DNA of 64,000 nucleotides from Sanyastnella coralliicola (GCF_030845195.1 NZ_CP132543.1:699501-763500); one strand, 5' to 3'; counted from the stretch's first letter, positions 17,894 to 26,953 are shown. Numbers and translations: made by a program. Notes: generated from the letters alone by a model not told the origin.

Positions 17894-18433
17894 ATGCTTG
17901 CAATTTTCGGTAAGAAGAAAGTTACAGACGATAAAGTTTCCCTCCACTTCGTTCACACGACGTTAGAAGTAGTGGAATCGGGTTGGCCAGAGGTGGCCGG
18001 GTTCATCAACGACTCCCCTGAATTTATCAAACGACCGGACCTCGATCCTGATGATTTTGGTCGCTTCCTAATGATTGTCATTGCAGGGAACTTCAACTAC
18101 ATCCCAAAGTATTTCGAAGACGGACACGACAAGGAGATCATCAAAGGTTGTGTAGAACAATACGCCAAGATCTTCGACATTCGTCCGGAAGAGTTCGCCC
18201 TCAAAGTGAAGAAGTACCGCGAGTTCTTAGCGCGTGTCAACATGCCATCAAAGAACACACTCTACTCCATGTCACGCGGGATCTTCCACAAATACGATCT
18301 CAACTGTTACCAAGAAGAGTACTTCGCGAGCCTCAACACTCCGAACCCGATCTTCCTCAAAAACATGAATGAGATCATGGTAAATTTCTTGTGGGATTGG
18401 TCGGCCTTTAAGGAGAAGTATAAGGTCGTTTGA
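17894..18433 (+). CDS. Conserved hypothetical cytoplasmic protein
   Basis: 179 residues, soluble, alpha-rich, no signal peptide or membrane helix. It carries stretches such as DDFGRFLMIVIAGNFNYIPKYFEDGHDKEIIKGCVEQYAKIF and ends NFLWDWSAFKEKYKVV. I do not recognise a named family. The TTG directly before the ATG is an alternative start. It has its own promoter-like element and is followed by a 230-base repeat mosaic. Confidence 0.7.
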   Translation: MLAIFGKKKVTDDKVSLHFVHTTLEVVESGWPEVAGFINDSPEFIKRPDLDPDDFGRFLMIVIAGNFNYIPKYFEDGHDKEIIKGCVEQYAKIFDIRPEEFALKVKKYREFLARVNMPSKNTLYSMSRGIFHKYDLNCYQEEYFASLNTPNPIFLKNMNEIMVNFLWDWSAFKEKYKVV

Positions 18434-18672
18434 ATCGAGAAACGATAATCTGTAACCGATAATCGATAATCGAAAAACGATAATCTATAACCGATAACTT
18501 TTCTTGGTACAGCATGGTTAGTCCGCCTAAGGCGGATAGCATGGTTAGCGTGATTAGTTAGGTTCGCACCACGCACCACGCACCACGCACCACGCACTAC
18601 GGATGCATAGGGGCACGCATGCGTGCCCTTAACTTATCGTTTTTCGTTTATCGATTATCGTTTATCCTTCAG
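18434..18672. repeat. Intergenic mosaic of short repeated words and palindromes
   Basis: Left part: variants of GATAATCTATAACC / GATAATCGATAATCG (18440-18500). Middle: GTCCGCCTAAGGCGGA palindrome (18522-18537), four GCACCAC words (18566-18598), and the palindrome GGGCACGCATGCGTGCCC at 18611-18628. Right: the inverse of the left words (TTATCG, TTTATCGATTATCGTTTATC, 18634-18668), so the block can fold back on itself. No gene inside. Confidence 0.8.
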
Positions 18673-18680
18673 TACCTTCG
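18673..18680 (+). promoter_or_regulatory. -7 promoter element of pyrD
   Basis: TACCTTCG, four bases before the GTG start at 18685. Confidence 0.5.
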
Positions 18681-18684
18681 CGCC

Positions 18685-19719
18685 GTGTACAAATCGATCA
18701 TCAAGCCCCTCTTTTTCACGCTTAACCCTGAGCGTGCGCATTACCTGAGTTTTGACCTGTTGAAGTTTGCTTTGAAGCTGCCTGGAATGAAGGGTTGGTT
18801 CAAGCGAAGATTCGTGGTGGAAGACGATAAGTTGAAGCGGACGGTGTTTGGAATTGAGTTCCCGAATCCGGTGGGATTGGCTGCTGGATTTGATAAGGAT
18901 GCGAAGTTGTATAACGAGCTGGAGTATGTAGGTTTTGGTTTTGTAGAGATCGGTACCGTGACACCGAAGCCGCAAGGGGGGAATCCGAAGCCGCGATTGT
19001 TCCGTTTGCCAAAGGATGAGGCCTTAATTAACCGCATGGGATTCAACAATGAAGGTGTTGAAGCTGCGGTGGCTCGATTGAAGAAGCGCAAGACGAAAAT
19101 CATCATTGGAGGGAACATTGGGAAGAACAAGGTGACCCCGAATGAAGAAGCGACAAGCGATTACGAGAAGTGTTTTGACGCCTTGTATCCTTGGGTAGAT
19201 TACTTCGTGGTGAATGTCTCTTCGCCAAACACACCGAACCTGAGGGATCTTCAGGAGAAGGAACCGCTGAAGGCCTTGCTAAACCATTTGATGGAACGCA
19301 ACCGCACCATGGAAGTGCCGAAGCCCCTTCTTCTGAAAATCGCCCCAGACTTGACAGATGGTCAACTTGACGACATCGTGGATATCGTCAAGGAAACAGG
19401 AATTGACGGCTTGATTGCGACGAACACAACCATCGCACGCGCTCCGCTAACAACTCCTGCAGTAGACGTCGAAGCCATCGGCGCCGGCGGCCTCAGCGGA
19501 CAACCCGTTACGGATCGTTCCACCACGGTCATCAAGTACCTCCACGACAAATCCAACGGGTCTTTCCCAATCATCGGAGTAGGAGGGATTGCCAGCGGAG
19601 AACAAGCCCTAGCCAAGATGAAAGCCGGAGCAAGCCTCGTCCAAGTCTACACAGGGTACATCTACGAGGGGCCGGAGTTACCGGCTAGGATTAACCGTTA
19701 CCTTAGGGAGCATCTTTAA
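18685..19719 (+). CDS. pyrD: Class 2 (quinone-dependent) dihydroorotate dehydrogenase
   Basis: Membrane-associated flavoenzyme that oxidises dihydroorotate to orotate in pyrimidine synthesis and passes electrons to quinone. 344 residues from [26 protein letters not shown] is the class 2 N-terminal membrane-associating helix. FMN/substrate motifs follow: [43 protein letters not shown] (catalytic Ser region), [28 protein letters not shown] and [12 protein letters not shown]. The in-frame ATG at 18619 lies in the repeat palindrome and would translate repeat DNA, so it is rejected. Confidence 0.93.
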   Translation: MYKSIIKPLFFTLNPERAHYLSFDLLKFALKLPGMKGWFKRRFVVEDDKLKRTVFGIEFPNPVGLAAGFDKDAKLYNELEYVGFGFVEIGTVTPKPQGGNPKPRLFRLPKDEALINRMGFNNEGVEAAVARLKKRKTKIIIGGNIGKNKVTPNEEATSDYEKCFDALYPWVDYFVVNVSSPNTPNLRDLQEKEPLKALLNHLMERNRTMEVPKPLLLKIAPDLTDGQLDDIVDIVKETGIDGLIATNTTIARAPLTTPAVDVEAIGAGGLSGQPVTDRSTTVIKYLHDKSNGSFPIIGVGGIASGEQALAKMKAGASLVQVYTGYIYEGPELPARINRYLREHL

Positions 19720-19721
19720 CT

Positions 19722-19959
19722 GTAGGCAGTAAGCTGTATGCGGTATGCTGTATGAGGTGGACCGTGGACCGTGGACTGTGGACTGTGAACTAACCATGCT
19801 ATCCGCCTGAGGCGGACTAACCATGCTGATTCCGGCGTCCGGCATCCGGCGTCCGTTTCAATACGGGCGAAAAGGCGAACTGGCAAAAAGGCGAAATGTT
19901 TGGGATGAATTATTCTTGTGTCACCAACCTTAGCCATTTAGCCATTTCGCCCGTTAACT
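19722..19959. repeat. Intergenic repeat mosaic between pyrD and modA
   Basis: In order: GTAGGCAGTAAGCTGTATGCGG-type words (19722-19755), GTGGACCGTGGACTGTGGAC words (19756-19792), the palindrome ATCCGCCTGAGGCGGA (19800-19815), GTCCGGCATCCGGCGTCCG (19833-19853), and an inverted pair of GGGCGAAA / TTTCGCCC words (19864-19953). No ORF; same vocabulary as other intergenic blocks here. Confidence 0.8.
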
Positions 19960-19967
19960 TACCTTCG
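19960..19967 (+). promoter_or_regulatory. -7 promoter element of modABC
   Basis: TACCTTCG five bases before the modA ATG. Confidence 0.5.
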
Positions 19968-19972
19968 CCGCA

Positions 19973-20755
19973 ATGAACCAACCCACCCATACATTGAAAT
20001 GGGCCATTGCGCTCCTCCTCTTCACTTTTCTAAGCGCCTGCGAGTCTGAAGAGGCACCCCTTCGCATTTCTGCAGCCTCGAGTATGCAGTTTGTTATGGA
20101 AGAGCTGATTGCTGATTACGAGCAAAAGTTTGAGGTGGAATGCGAACTCATCACCACTTCATCTGGGAAGTTGAAAGCGCAGATTGAAATGGGGGCGCCG
20201 TATGATGTGTTTGTCTCGGCCGATGGGCAGTACACCCAGGCTTTGGCTGAGAAGGGAAAGGTAGTGGGAGAGCCGATCCCTTTTGTGAAGGGTAGACTTG
20301 CGATTTTCATGACGAAGGGGCTGGGAATTACCGATTTGTTGAAAGGAAATTTTGAGCACTTGACCATGCCCAACCCAGAGACAGCACCCTATGGTAGAGC
20401 AGCTAAAGAATACTTGGAAGGGGTCAAGATCTATGATCAATTTCAGGATCGAATCGTTACCGGTGAGAGTGCTGCACAGAGCAATCAACATTTCGTTTCT
20501 GGTGCGGCTGAAATTGCCCTGCTGCCCTTGTCGATGATAGATGCAGTAGCTGAAGCTAGGATGGAGACAGGCACGGGGTCTGATCGCGATTGGGCCAATA
20601 TGATTGATGCTACGTTTCATGCTCCTATTGAGCATTCCATTATTGTTATTGATCATCCAGAAGCGCATACAAATGCACCGGAATTTGTGACCTACTTGCA
20701 GTCTGAAGACGCCTGGGTCATTCTGAAGAATTTCGGATATTCTCGTCCAAATTAA
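19973..20755 (+). CDS. modA: Molybdate-binding lipoprotein ModA
   Basis: Periplasmic substrate-binding component of the molybdate ABC importer. 260 residues with a lipoprotein signal (LFTFLSAC), so it is membrane-anchored. Features of the ModA family are RISAASSMQFVMEELIADYE, TTSSGKLKAQIEMGAPYDVFVSADGQY, TMPNPETAPYGRAAKEYL and GAAEIALLPLS. It starts a three-gene operon; modB begins 19 bases downstream. Confidence 0.93.
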   Translation: MNQPTHTLKWAIALLLFTFLSACESEEAPLRISAASSMQFVMEELIADYEQKFEVECELITTSSGKLKAQIEMGAPYDVFVSADGQYTQALAEKGKVVGEPIPFVKGRLAIFMTKGLGITDLLKGNFEHLTMPNPETAPYGRAAKEYLEGVKIYDQFQDRIVTGESAAQSNQHFVSGAAEIALLPLSMIDAVAEARMETGTGSDRDWANMIDATFHAPIEHSIIVIDHPEAHTNAPEFVTYLQSEDAWVILKNFGYSRPN

Positions 20756-20774
20756 CCGCCGTCTTTGGCAGTCA

Positions 20775-21446
20775 ATGAATTGGGAACCGATCATATTAAC
20801 CTTTCGATTAGCGGCCATTACCACCCTCTTGCTACTGGTCGTTTCCATTCCCTTGGCTTACTGGCTCAGCTATTCGAAGTTCAAGGGAAAAGCCTTCATA
20901 GAAGCCTTGGTCAGCATGCCCTTGGTGCTGCCGCCTACCGTACTCGGGTTCTACTTTCTCCTCGCGTTTTCACCGAATAATGCATTTGCTGCGTGGTTAG
21001 CTGATACCCTCAGTATTCAATTGGTCTTTTCGTTCACCGGCTTGGTCGTGGTCTCCATGATCTACAGTTTGCCTTTCATGGTGCAGCCAATCAAATCGGG
21101 TTTTAGCTCCTTGCCGCCCTCACTAAAAGAAGCGGCGTATGTCATGGGCACTACGCCGATGGCAACGCTGCGTCGTGTGTTGTTGCCGGCGATTCGTCCG
21201 TCGTTGATCACGGGAGCTGTGCTTTCGTTTGCACACACCATCGGCGAGTTTGGCGTGGTGCTGATGATCGGCGGGAATATTCCTGGGGAGACTCGAGTGG
21301 CTTCCATTGCCATTTATGATGAGGTTGAGAAGATGAATTACGCTAGCGCGGAATCGTATAGCCTTCTATTGTTCGCTGTCACCTTTATTATTCTCGTTTC
21401 GGTTTACCTGATCAACGGAAGAAAACTCAACCAACTCTGGGGATGA
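20775..21446 (+). CDS. modB: Molybdate ABC transporter permease ModB
   Basis: 223 residues, five to six membrane helices, with the coupling loop EAAYVMGTTPMATLRRVLLPAIRPSLITG (about 117-145) contacting the ATPase and the ModB-like SFAHTIGEFGVVLMIGGNIPGETR. It overlaps modC by four bases (ATGA). The dispersed 13-mer at 21341-21353 encodes ASAE before the last helix. Confidence 0.95.
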   Translation: MNWEPIILTFRLAAITTLLLLVVSIPLAYWLSYSKFKGKAFIEALVSMPLVLPPTVLGFYFLLAFSPNNAFAAWLADTLSIQLVFSFTGLVVVSMIYSLPFMVQPIKSGFSSLPPSLKEAAYVMGTTPMATLRRVLLPAIRPSLITGAVLSFAHTIGEFGVVLMIGGNIPGETRVASIAIYDEVEKMNYASAESYSLLLFAVTFIILVSVYLINGRKLNQLWG

Positions 21447-22246
21447 TTGAATTGAAACTCCATAAGAAGTTGGCTTCCGCCGAAGGCGAAATGAAAATGG
21501 ATATCGATCTCACGATTCAACAAGGAGAGTTCGTTGCGATTTATGGTCCTTCAGGTGCAGGCAAGACCTCTATCCTGAGAATGATTGCAGGGTTGACATC
21601 ACCAGATGAAGGAAGCATCAAAGTGAATGGAGCAATCTGGTCTGACAAAAACACCCAACGCAAACCTCAATCACGGGGAATTGGATTTGTGGCACAAGAT
21701 TATCCGTTGTTCCCGCACTTAAACGTTGAAGGCAACATTCATTTCGCAGCGAATGATTCGGTCGATATTGGTGCCATCATCGATCAATTTGACCTTGGTG
21801 CCATGCAAAAACGCTCGGCAACAAAACTCTCCGGCGGACAAAAACAACGTGTTGCCGTGGCGAGAAGCTTGGCAACAAAGCCCTCCATTCTTCTTTTAGA
21901 CGAAGCATTCTCTGCCCAAGACGCCACACTCCGCAGGCAAATGCAACAAACCATCAAGGCATTTCACCAACAACACGAACTCACCACCATCATGGTCAGC
22001 CATGATATCCCAGAGATCTGCAGACTCGCTGACCGCGTCATTCAAATTGAAAACGGAAGAATCACCAAAGAGGGAAGCCCAGAAGAAGTTTTCGGAATGA
22101 GCAGCGAAGTCAAAGGAGAAGTGGTGAGGGTTGCGGAACGCGGAACGCGGATTGCGGTTACGTTGTTAGTGGGTGATCAGCTAGTAGAGAAGGAGTATCC
22201 CGTAGATTCAGGGGTGAAGGTTGGAGACATCATCTCGTTATCATAG
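21443..22246 (+). CDS. modC: Molybdate ABC transporter ATP-binding protein ModC
   Basis: 267 residues. Walker A GPSGAGKTS near residue 36, Q-loop VAQDYPLFPH, signature LSGGQKQRVAVARSL, Walker B ILLLDEAFSAQDA and switch His in VSHDIPEI. The D-loop reads SAQD rather than the usual SALD. After the ATPase there is only a short tail (VKGEVVRVAERGTRIAVTLLV) instead of a full TOBE domain, so molybdate feedback binding may be reduced. It also holds TTCCGCCGAAGGCGAA at 21475-21490, a sequence repeated inverted at 34322-34337. Confidence 0.93.
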   Translation: MIELKLHKKLASAEGEMKMDIDLTIQQGEFVAIYGPSGAGKTSILRMIAGLTSPDEGSIKVNGAIWSDKNTQRKPQSRGIGFVAQDYPLFPHLNVEGNIHFAANDSVDIGAIIDQFDLGAMQKRSATKLSGGQKQRVAVARSLATKPSILLLDEAFSAQDATLRRQMQQTIKAFHQQHELTTIMVSHDIPEICRLADRVIQIENGRITKEGSPEEVFGMSSEVKGEVVRVAERGTRIAVTLLVGDQLVEKEYPVDSGVKVGDIISLS

Positions 22247-22358
22247 GGGCACGCATGCGTGCCCTTAACGGTGCGCGGTGAAGGACATGATAGGGGCACG
22301 CATGCGTGCCCTTAACGGTAGACCGCGAAGGATATGATGGAGGCACGCATGCGTGCCC
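22247..22358. repeat. Three copies of an 18-bp perfect palindrome
   Basis: GGGCACGCATGCGTGCCC at 22247-22264 and 22294-22311, and a one-base variant (first base A) at 22341-22358. Spacing is 47 bases each. Other copies are at 18611-18628 and 23343-23360. They are followed by CCCTCGACCCTCG words to about 22440. Positioned between convergent modC and the hydrolase gene. Confidence 0.9.
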
Positions 22359-22442
22359 GTACCAGGTCCTTTAGCGGTGCATTTATGCACCTACAAGGCC
22401 TCTCGTCCCTCGACCCTCGACCCTCGTCTTCGAGCCCTCGAT

Positions 22443-23297
22443 TCAAAAGAAATCCCCTAATCCACCAACATTCTTCAACCGAACTCCTTTCTCTGTCATC
22501 TGAACTGTACAGCATTCATTGACTGCATCGTGCTCTAAGAAAAGCACCCACTCTTCTTCAGCTGCTTGCTGAAGGAATTTTCCTTTTTCGTCAAGGGTAA
22601 GTAGCGGACGAGTATCATAGCCCATCACATACGGCAGAGGAATGTGCCCTGTACTTGGGAGAAGGTCAGCCATGAATACGAGTTTCTTCCCCTTGTAATG
22701 AATCATCGGAATCATTTGAGATTCTGTATGTCCGTCAGCGAAGAAGACATCCATGTTCTCGAACACACTCTTGGTGATTTGTCCTTGGCGTTGGATGTGG
22801 TTTAGTTGACCACTTTCTTGAATAGGCAAGATATTCTCACTTAGGAACGAGGCCTTTTCGCGTGCATTGGGTTCGGTGGCCCATTTCCAGTGCAGTTCAT
22901 TGCTCCAGAACTTAGCGTTTTTGAAGGCCGGACGTAAGAACGATCGATCCTCATTGTATTCAATGGCTCCGCCGCAATGGTCAAAGTGCAGGTGGGTTAA
23001 GAAAACATCGGTGATCTGATCACGATGGAATCCATGTGATTCTAGGGAGCTATCAAGTGAATGATCTCCATGCAAGAAGTAATAACTAAAGAACTTCTCA
23101 CTCTGCTTATCGCCAATTCCACAGTCGATCAACATCAAACGATCTCCGTCTTCGATCAATAATGAACGCATGGCCCAGGTACACATATTCATGTCATCTG
23201 CAGGGTTCGTTCGAGACCACAAAGACTTAGGCACAACACCAAACATGGCACCACCATCAAGCTTGAAATTTCCGTTGTGGATTGGGTAGAGTTTCAT
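22443..23297 (-). CDS. Metallo-beta-lactamase-fold hydrolase
   Basis: 284 residues. Metal ligands are in THLHFDHCGG (HxHxDH, about residues 100-109), DGHTESQMIP and the later EHDAV. The sequence MLIDCGIG before the motif is the usual first Asp-containing strand. Such enzymes include lactonases and other hydrolases of small esters; the substrate is not evident. Cytoplasmic, no signal peptide. It has a TACCTTTC element on the minus strand at 23315-23322. Confidence 0.85.
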   Translation of the reverse strand: MKLYPIHNGNFKLDGGAMFGVVPKSLWSRTNPADDMNMCTWAMRSLLIEDGDRLMLIDCGIGDKQSEKFFSYYFLHGDHSLDSSLESHGFHRDQITDVFLTHLHFDHCGGAIEYNEDRSFLRPAFKNAKFWSNELHWKWATEPNAREKASFLSENILPIQESGQLNHIQRQGQITKSVFENMDVFFADGHTESQMIPMIHYKGKKLVFMADLLPSTGHIPLPYVMGYDTRPLLTLDEKGKFLQQAAEEEWVLFLEHDAVNECCTVQMTEKGVRLKNVGGLGDFF

Positions 23298-23337
23298 GGA
23301 AAGTAATTTAACTCGAAAGGTAGGGAATGGTTAAGAA

Positions 23338-23365
23338 GTTAAGGGCACGCATGCGTGCCCTTAAC
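23338..23365. repeat. 28-bp perfect palindrome
   Basis: GTTAAGGGCACGCA and its exact complement: the longest version of the GCATGC-centred palindrome, placed between two divergent genes (hydrolase and purB). Confidence 0.9.
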
Positions 23366-23399
23366 TGAATTAAACAACATTCCACGAAAAAAAACTCCC

Positions 23400-23407
23400 T
23401 ACCTTTG
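23400..23407 (+). promoter_or_regulatory. -7 promoter element of purB
   Basis: TACCTTTG, 17 bases before the purB ATG. Confidence 0.6.
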
Positions 23408-23424
23408 CCCTTTGAATTCGACCC

Positions 23425-24768
23425 ATGAAACTTACTGAACTCACGGCCATTTCGCCGATCGACGGACGTTACCGAAATAAAGTAAGCGAGCTCGCTGCTT
23501 ACTTCTCTGAATTTGGACTCATCCGCTACCGTGTACTGGTAGAAGTAGAATACTTTATCGCGCTTGCTGAACTTCCTTTGAAGCAATTGGAAGGAATCTC
23601 TGATGACCAGAAACAAGCACTGCGTGATCTGTACAAGAATTTCTCTGAGGCAGATGCCCAAAAGATCAAGGATACCGAGAAAGTGACCAACCACGACGTA
23701 AAAGCCGTGGAGTACTTCATCAAGGATGCCTTGGATAGCCTTGGACTGGCTGAAATGAAAGAGTTCGTTCACTTCGGATTGACTTCACAAGACATCAATA
23801 ACACCGCTGTTCCACTTTCTTTGAAGGAAGGATTGGAGCAACAGTACCTTCCATTGCTCGAAGAAATCGTTGATGAGCTTCGTCGCTACAGCGAAGATTG
23901 GAAAGACGTTCCAATGCTCGCTCGTACACACGGACAACCAGCTTCTCCAACGCGACTAGGGAAGGAGATTGCAGTTTTTGTTGAGCGTCTAGACAAGCAG
24001 ATTGCGCAACTGAAGCAAGTGCCGATGAGTGCTAAGTTTGGTGGAGCTACAGGGAACTTTAACGCGCACCAAGTGGCGTTCCCAGAGCACAACTGGGTTG
24101 ACTTCGCGAATAACTTCGTCAATAACATCCTCGGTCTTTCTCGTTCGCAGACAACGACGCAGATTGAGCACTACGATAACATTGCTGCTGTTTGTGATGC
24201 CATGAAGCGTATCCACTCTATTTTGATTGACCTTGACCGCGACATCTGGACTTACATTTCGATGGAGTACTTCAAGCAGAAGATTAAAGCAGGGGAGGTA
24301 GGTTCATCGGCGATGCCACATAAGGTGAATCCAATCGACTTTGAGAACAGTGAAGGAAACCTAGGGGTAGCGAATGCATTGCTGGAACACCTGGCGGCAA
24401 AGCTTCCTATTTCACGTCTTCAGCGCGACTTGACAGACTCAACAGTGCTTCGAAACATTGGGGCTCCAATGGCACATGCTGTTATCGCATTGCAGGCCAC
24501 AAGAAAAGGATTGAGCAAGCTGTTGCTAAACGAATCTGCGCTGCACCAAGACCTCGAAGACAACTGGGCAGTCGTTGCCGAAGCGATTCAAACGATCCTA
24601 CGTCGTGAAGCATACCCTTCACCGTATGAAGCCTTGAAAGCACTGACGCGAACAAATACCGTGATCAATAAAGAAGCCATCCAGACGTTTATCGAAGGAC
24701 TCGATGTTTCTGACGATATTAAGACGGAACTTCGAGCGATCACTCCGCAGAACTACACCGGACTTTAA
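23425..24768 (+). CDS. purB: Adenylosuccinate lyase
   Basis: Catalyses two fumarate-releasing steps of purine synthesis (SAICAR to AICAR, adenylosuccinate to AMP). 447 residues. Visible motifs are SPIDGRYRN (10-18), FVHFGLTSQDINNTA, MLARTHGQPASPTRLGKE (catalytic His region), GGATGNFNAH and the superfamily signature GSSAMPHKVNPIDFENSEGN (catalytic Ser). Stop and next start overlap (TAATG). Confidence 0.97.
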   Translation: MKLTELTAISPIDGRYRNKVSELAAYFSEFGLIRYRVLVEVEYFIALAELPLKQLEGISDDQKQALRDLYKNFSEADAQKIKDTEKVTNHDVKAVEYFIKDALDSLGLAEMKEFVHFGLTSQDINNTAVPLSLKEGLEQQYLPLLEEIVDELRRYSEDWKDVPMLARTHGQPASPTRLGKEIAVFVERLDKQIAQLKQVPMSAKFGGATGNFNAHQVAFPEHNWVDFANNFVNNILGLSRSQTTTQIEHYDNIAAVCDAMKRIHSILIDLDRDIWTYISMEYFKQKIKAGEVGSSAMPHKVNPIDFENSEGNLGVANALLEHLAAKLPISRLQRDLTDSTVLRNIGAPMAHAVIALQATRKGLSKLLLNESALHQDLEDNWAVVAEAIQTILRREAYPSPYEALKALTRTNTVINKEAIQTFIEGLDVSDDIKTELRAITPQNYTGL

Positions 24769-26588
24769 TGAAGAGATTTTGGGAAGTGTTTAAAATGGTG
24801 TCGAACTACAAGATAAATGTAGTCGGCAACATTTTCTTCAACGTGCTCAACGCCGTCCTGTCGTTATTCACCTTCCTGAGTGTGATTCCTTTCTTGCAAA
24901 TCCTCTTCAAACTCGAAGAGACGAAAGACCCTGCAGGACTGGAAGAGGGCACCTTTGATTATTACTACGCCTCACTATCGCAGCAGCTCGACCTATACAT
25001 TCAAGAGAATGGTCAAGCTTCTGCTTTGATGTGGATGTGTATCGCGATTGTCTCTATTTCTTTCCTGAAGAACTTCGTGGGTTATTTGGCTTCATATAGC
25101 TTGGCCACGATTCGAACAGGTATTGCCAGAGACTATCGTCGAACCATTTATCGAAAGGTGATTTCATTGCCATTGAGCTATTACTCAAATGAGCGAAAGG
25201 GAGATGTCATTTCCCGTATGACGAATGATCTATTCGAGGTAGAATTCTCAGTGATTGGTGCGCTGGAGCATTTGCTGAAGTCGCCTATCATGATCATACT
25301 TTCATTGGTGACGCTCTTCTCAATTAGTTGGAAGCTGACGCTGTTTGCGTTGATTTTCCTCCCAATCTCCGGCTTTCTGATTTCGCGAATTGCGAAAAGT
25401 CTGAAGAATGCCGCTAAACGCGGGAAGGATAAACTGGGTGATCTCCTCGCTGTGATTGAAGAGACCTTAAGTGGTCTGCGTATCGTCAAAGCATTCAACG
25501 GAGAACGTCAGTTCAACGATCGCTTTGATGAGGTCAATGAGAGCTACTTCCACTTAATGCGAAAGCTCTACAAGCGCGAGTACTTGTCGTCACCAATGAG
25601 TGAGTTCATTTCCTTCGTCGTGATCGCGATTCTACTCTACGTTGGGGGAAGCCTCGTAGTAGACGGAGATGAAGTGTTGGATGGTCAACTCTTCATTGGA
25701 TACCTCCTTGTCTTCTCGCAAATCATTGCACCGGCGCGTTCTATAAGTGACGCCTTCTTCCGAATCAACAAAGGAATCGCTTCCATCGAACGCATCGATG
25801 AGATCATGGATGCTGAAGTAACCATCCAAGACAAGCCGAATGCAAAGGCGCTATCGAGTTTCGAAGATCGAATTGATTTCAAAGACATCCGCTTCGCCTA
25901 CGGAGAAGAAGAAGTCATCAAAGGCATCAATTTCTCCATCGCAAAAGGACAAACCGTAGCCCTCGTCGGACCATCAGGAGGAGGGAAGTCAACCATGGCG
26001 AATCTCTTAGGGCGTTTCTATGATGTAACTGGAGGGGAAGTCCTCATCGATGGCACAGCCATTACAGACTACAAGTTGGAGGACGTCCGCGCGCAAATGG
26101 GAATTGTTACACAAGATTCGATTCTCTTCAATGACTCCGTAGCAGCAAACATCGCCCTCGGTTCTGAAGACATCGACATGGATCGTGTAGTTGAGGCAGC
26201 CCGCATTGCCAACGCAGAAGAATACATCAAAGACCTCCCAGGCACGTACGATTTCACTGTCGGGGACATGGGTAACAAACTTTCCGGAGGACAAAAGCAA
26301 CGCCTATCCATCGCGCGTGCTGTCTACAAAAACCCTCCGATCCTGGTTCTCGATGAAGCCACCAGCGCCCTCGACACCGAATCAGAAAAGCTCGTTCAAG
26401 AAGCCATCAATAAGCTCATGCAGAGCCGCACCTCACTGGTCATCGCTCACCGCCTCAGTACCATCCAAAATGCAGACAAAATCATCGTCATCAAAGACGG
26501 AAAGATCGCGGAAGAGGGTACCCATCAGGAGTTGATTTCGAATAAGGGGGTGTATTTTAATTTGGTGGAGATGCAAACGTTTGAGTAG
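24768..26588 (+). CDS. ABC transporter, fused permease/ATPase of the lipid-exporter type
   Basis: 606 residues: six membrane helices in the first 330 residues, with SLPLSYYSNERKGDVISRMTNDLFEVEFSV and a long RIVKAFNGERQF helix, followed by a nucleotide-binding domain with Walker A VGPSGGGKST, Q-loop VTQDSILFN, signature LSGGQKQRLSIARAV, Walker B ILVLDEATSALD and switch His in IAHRLST. It resembles MsbA-like lipid A or lipid exporters of Bacteroidota, but substrate cannot be told. Coupled to purB by overlap. Confidence 0.88.
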   Translation: MKRFWEVFKMVSNYKINVVGNIFFNVLNAVLSLFTFLSVIPFLQILFKLEETKDPAGLEEGTFDYYYASLSQQLDLYIQENGQASALMWMCIAIVSISFLKNFVGYLASYSLATIRTGIARDYRRTIYRKVISLPLSYYSNERKGDVISRMTNDLFEVEFSVIGALEHLLKSPIMIILSLVTLFSISWKLTLFALIFLPISGFLISRIAKSLKNAAKRGKDKLGDLLAVIEETLSGLRIVKAFNGERQFNDRFDEVNESYFHLMRKLYKREYLSSPMSEFISFVVIAILLYVGGSLVVDGDEVLDGQLFIGYLLVFSQIIAPARSISDAFFRINKGIASIERIDEIMDAEVTIQDKPNAKALSSFEDRIDFKDIRFAYGEEEVIKGINFSIAKGQTVALVGPSGGGKSTMANLLGRFYDVTGGEVLIDGTAITDYKLEDVRAQMGIVTQDSILFNDSVAANIALGSEDIDMDRVVEAARIANAEEYIKDLPGTYDFTVGDMGNKLSGGQKQRLSIARAVYKNPPILVLDEATSALDTESEKLVQEAINKLMQSRTSLVIAHRLSTIQNADKIIVIKDGKIAEEGTHQELISNKGVYFNLVEMQTFE

Positions 26589-26745
26589 GCGTTAGGCTTT
26601 AGGCGATAGGCGTTAGTTCCCACTAAATAATGATTAGTAAATAATGATTACTGAATAATGAATTGATTCATAGTACCAGTTCATTATTCATTATTTACTT
26701 TTCCATCCCGTCTACAGTCCACGGTCCACCGTCTACTTTTCAGCC
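26589..26745. repeat. Intergenic repeat mosaic after the ABC transporter
   Basis: AGGCGTTAGGCTTTAGGCGATAGG words (26588-26615), then AATAATGATTAGTAAATAATGATTACTG and their inverse TTCATTATTCATTATTTACT (26627-26700), able to form a long AT hairpin ending in TTTT, then CTACAGTCCACGGTCCACCG words (26710-26742), the inverse of the GTGGAC words elsewhere. Gene-free. Confidence 0.75.
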
Positions 26746-26772
26746 CAGCTGAAAAAAAAATCAAACTTTTTT

Positions 26773-26800
26773 GAAACCTTCCGAAACTACCCCCGTAATA
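26773..26800 (+). promoter_or_regulatory. ECF-sigma-like promoter
   Basis: GAAAC at 26773-26777 and CGTAATA at 26794-26800, spaced 16 bases, matches the general -35 GAAAC / -10 CGT arrangement of ECF promoters. No annotated gene follows on this strand before the terminator at 26865. Confidence 0.35.
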
Positions 26801-26804
26801 GATA

Positions 26805-26888
26805 CTGTAAGATGTTTCATGGTAAAAACACTCTTGCAATCAGTTAAGCAAGCAAAAGAAATTCAAGGTCCCGACGGGGACCTTTTTT
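26805..26888 (+). ncRNA. Candidate short transcript or small RNA
   Basis: Between an ECF-like promoter and a strong terminator lies about 80 bases with no room for an ordinary gene. An 11-codon ORF (ATG 26811) and a 35-codon ORF (26819-26926, MVKTLLQSVKQAKEIQGPDG...) exist, the second reading through the terminator stem. Its nature, leader peptide or RNA, is open. Confidence 0.3.
26865..26888 (+). terminator. Strong hairpin terminator
   Basis: AAGGTCCC-GACG-GGGACCTT followed by T-run; eight-bp perfect stem. Confidence 0.9.
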
Positions 26889-26898
26889 CTTGTCCAGT

Positions 26899-26932
26899 AA
26901 AAAGCGCCCATCCCTTGACGAGATAGGCGCTT
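26899..26932 (-). terminator. Terminator of the DUF4252-T9SS gene
   Basis: On the minus strand AAGCGCC ... GGCGCTT followed by TTTTT, 22 bases beyond the stop codon. Confidence 0.75.
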
Positions 26933-26953
26933 GTTGTTTCTGAAATCTGAATC

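Noticed and set aside
18619-18684. Longer pyrD N-terminus
   Set aside because: It starts inside the repeat palindrome and encodes repeat words; the family begins at the GTG codon at 18685.
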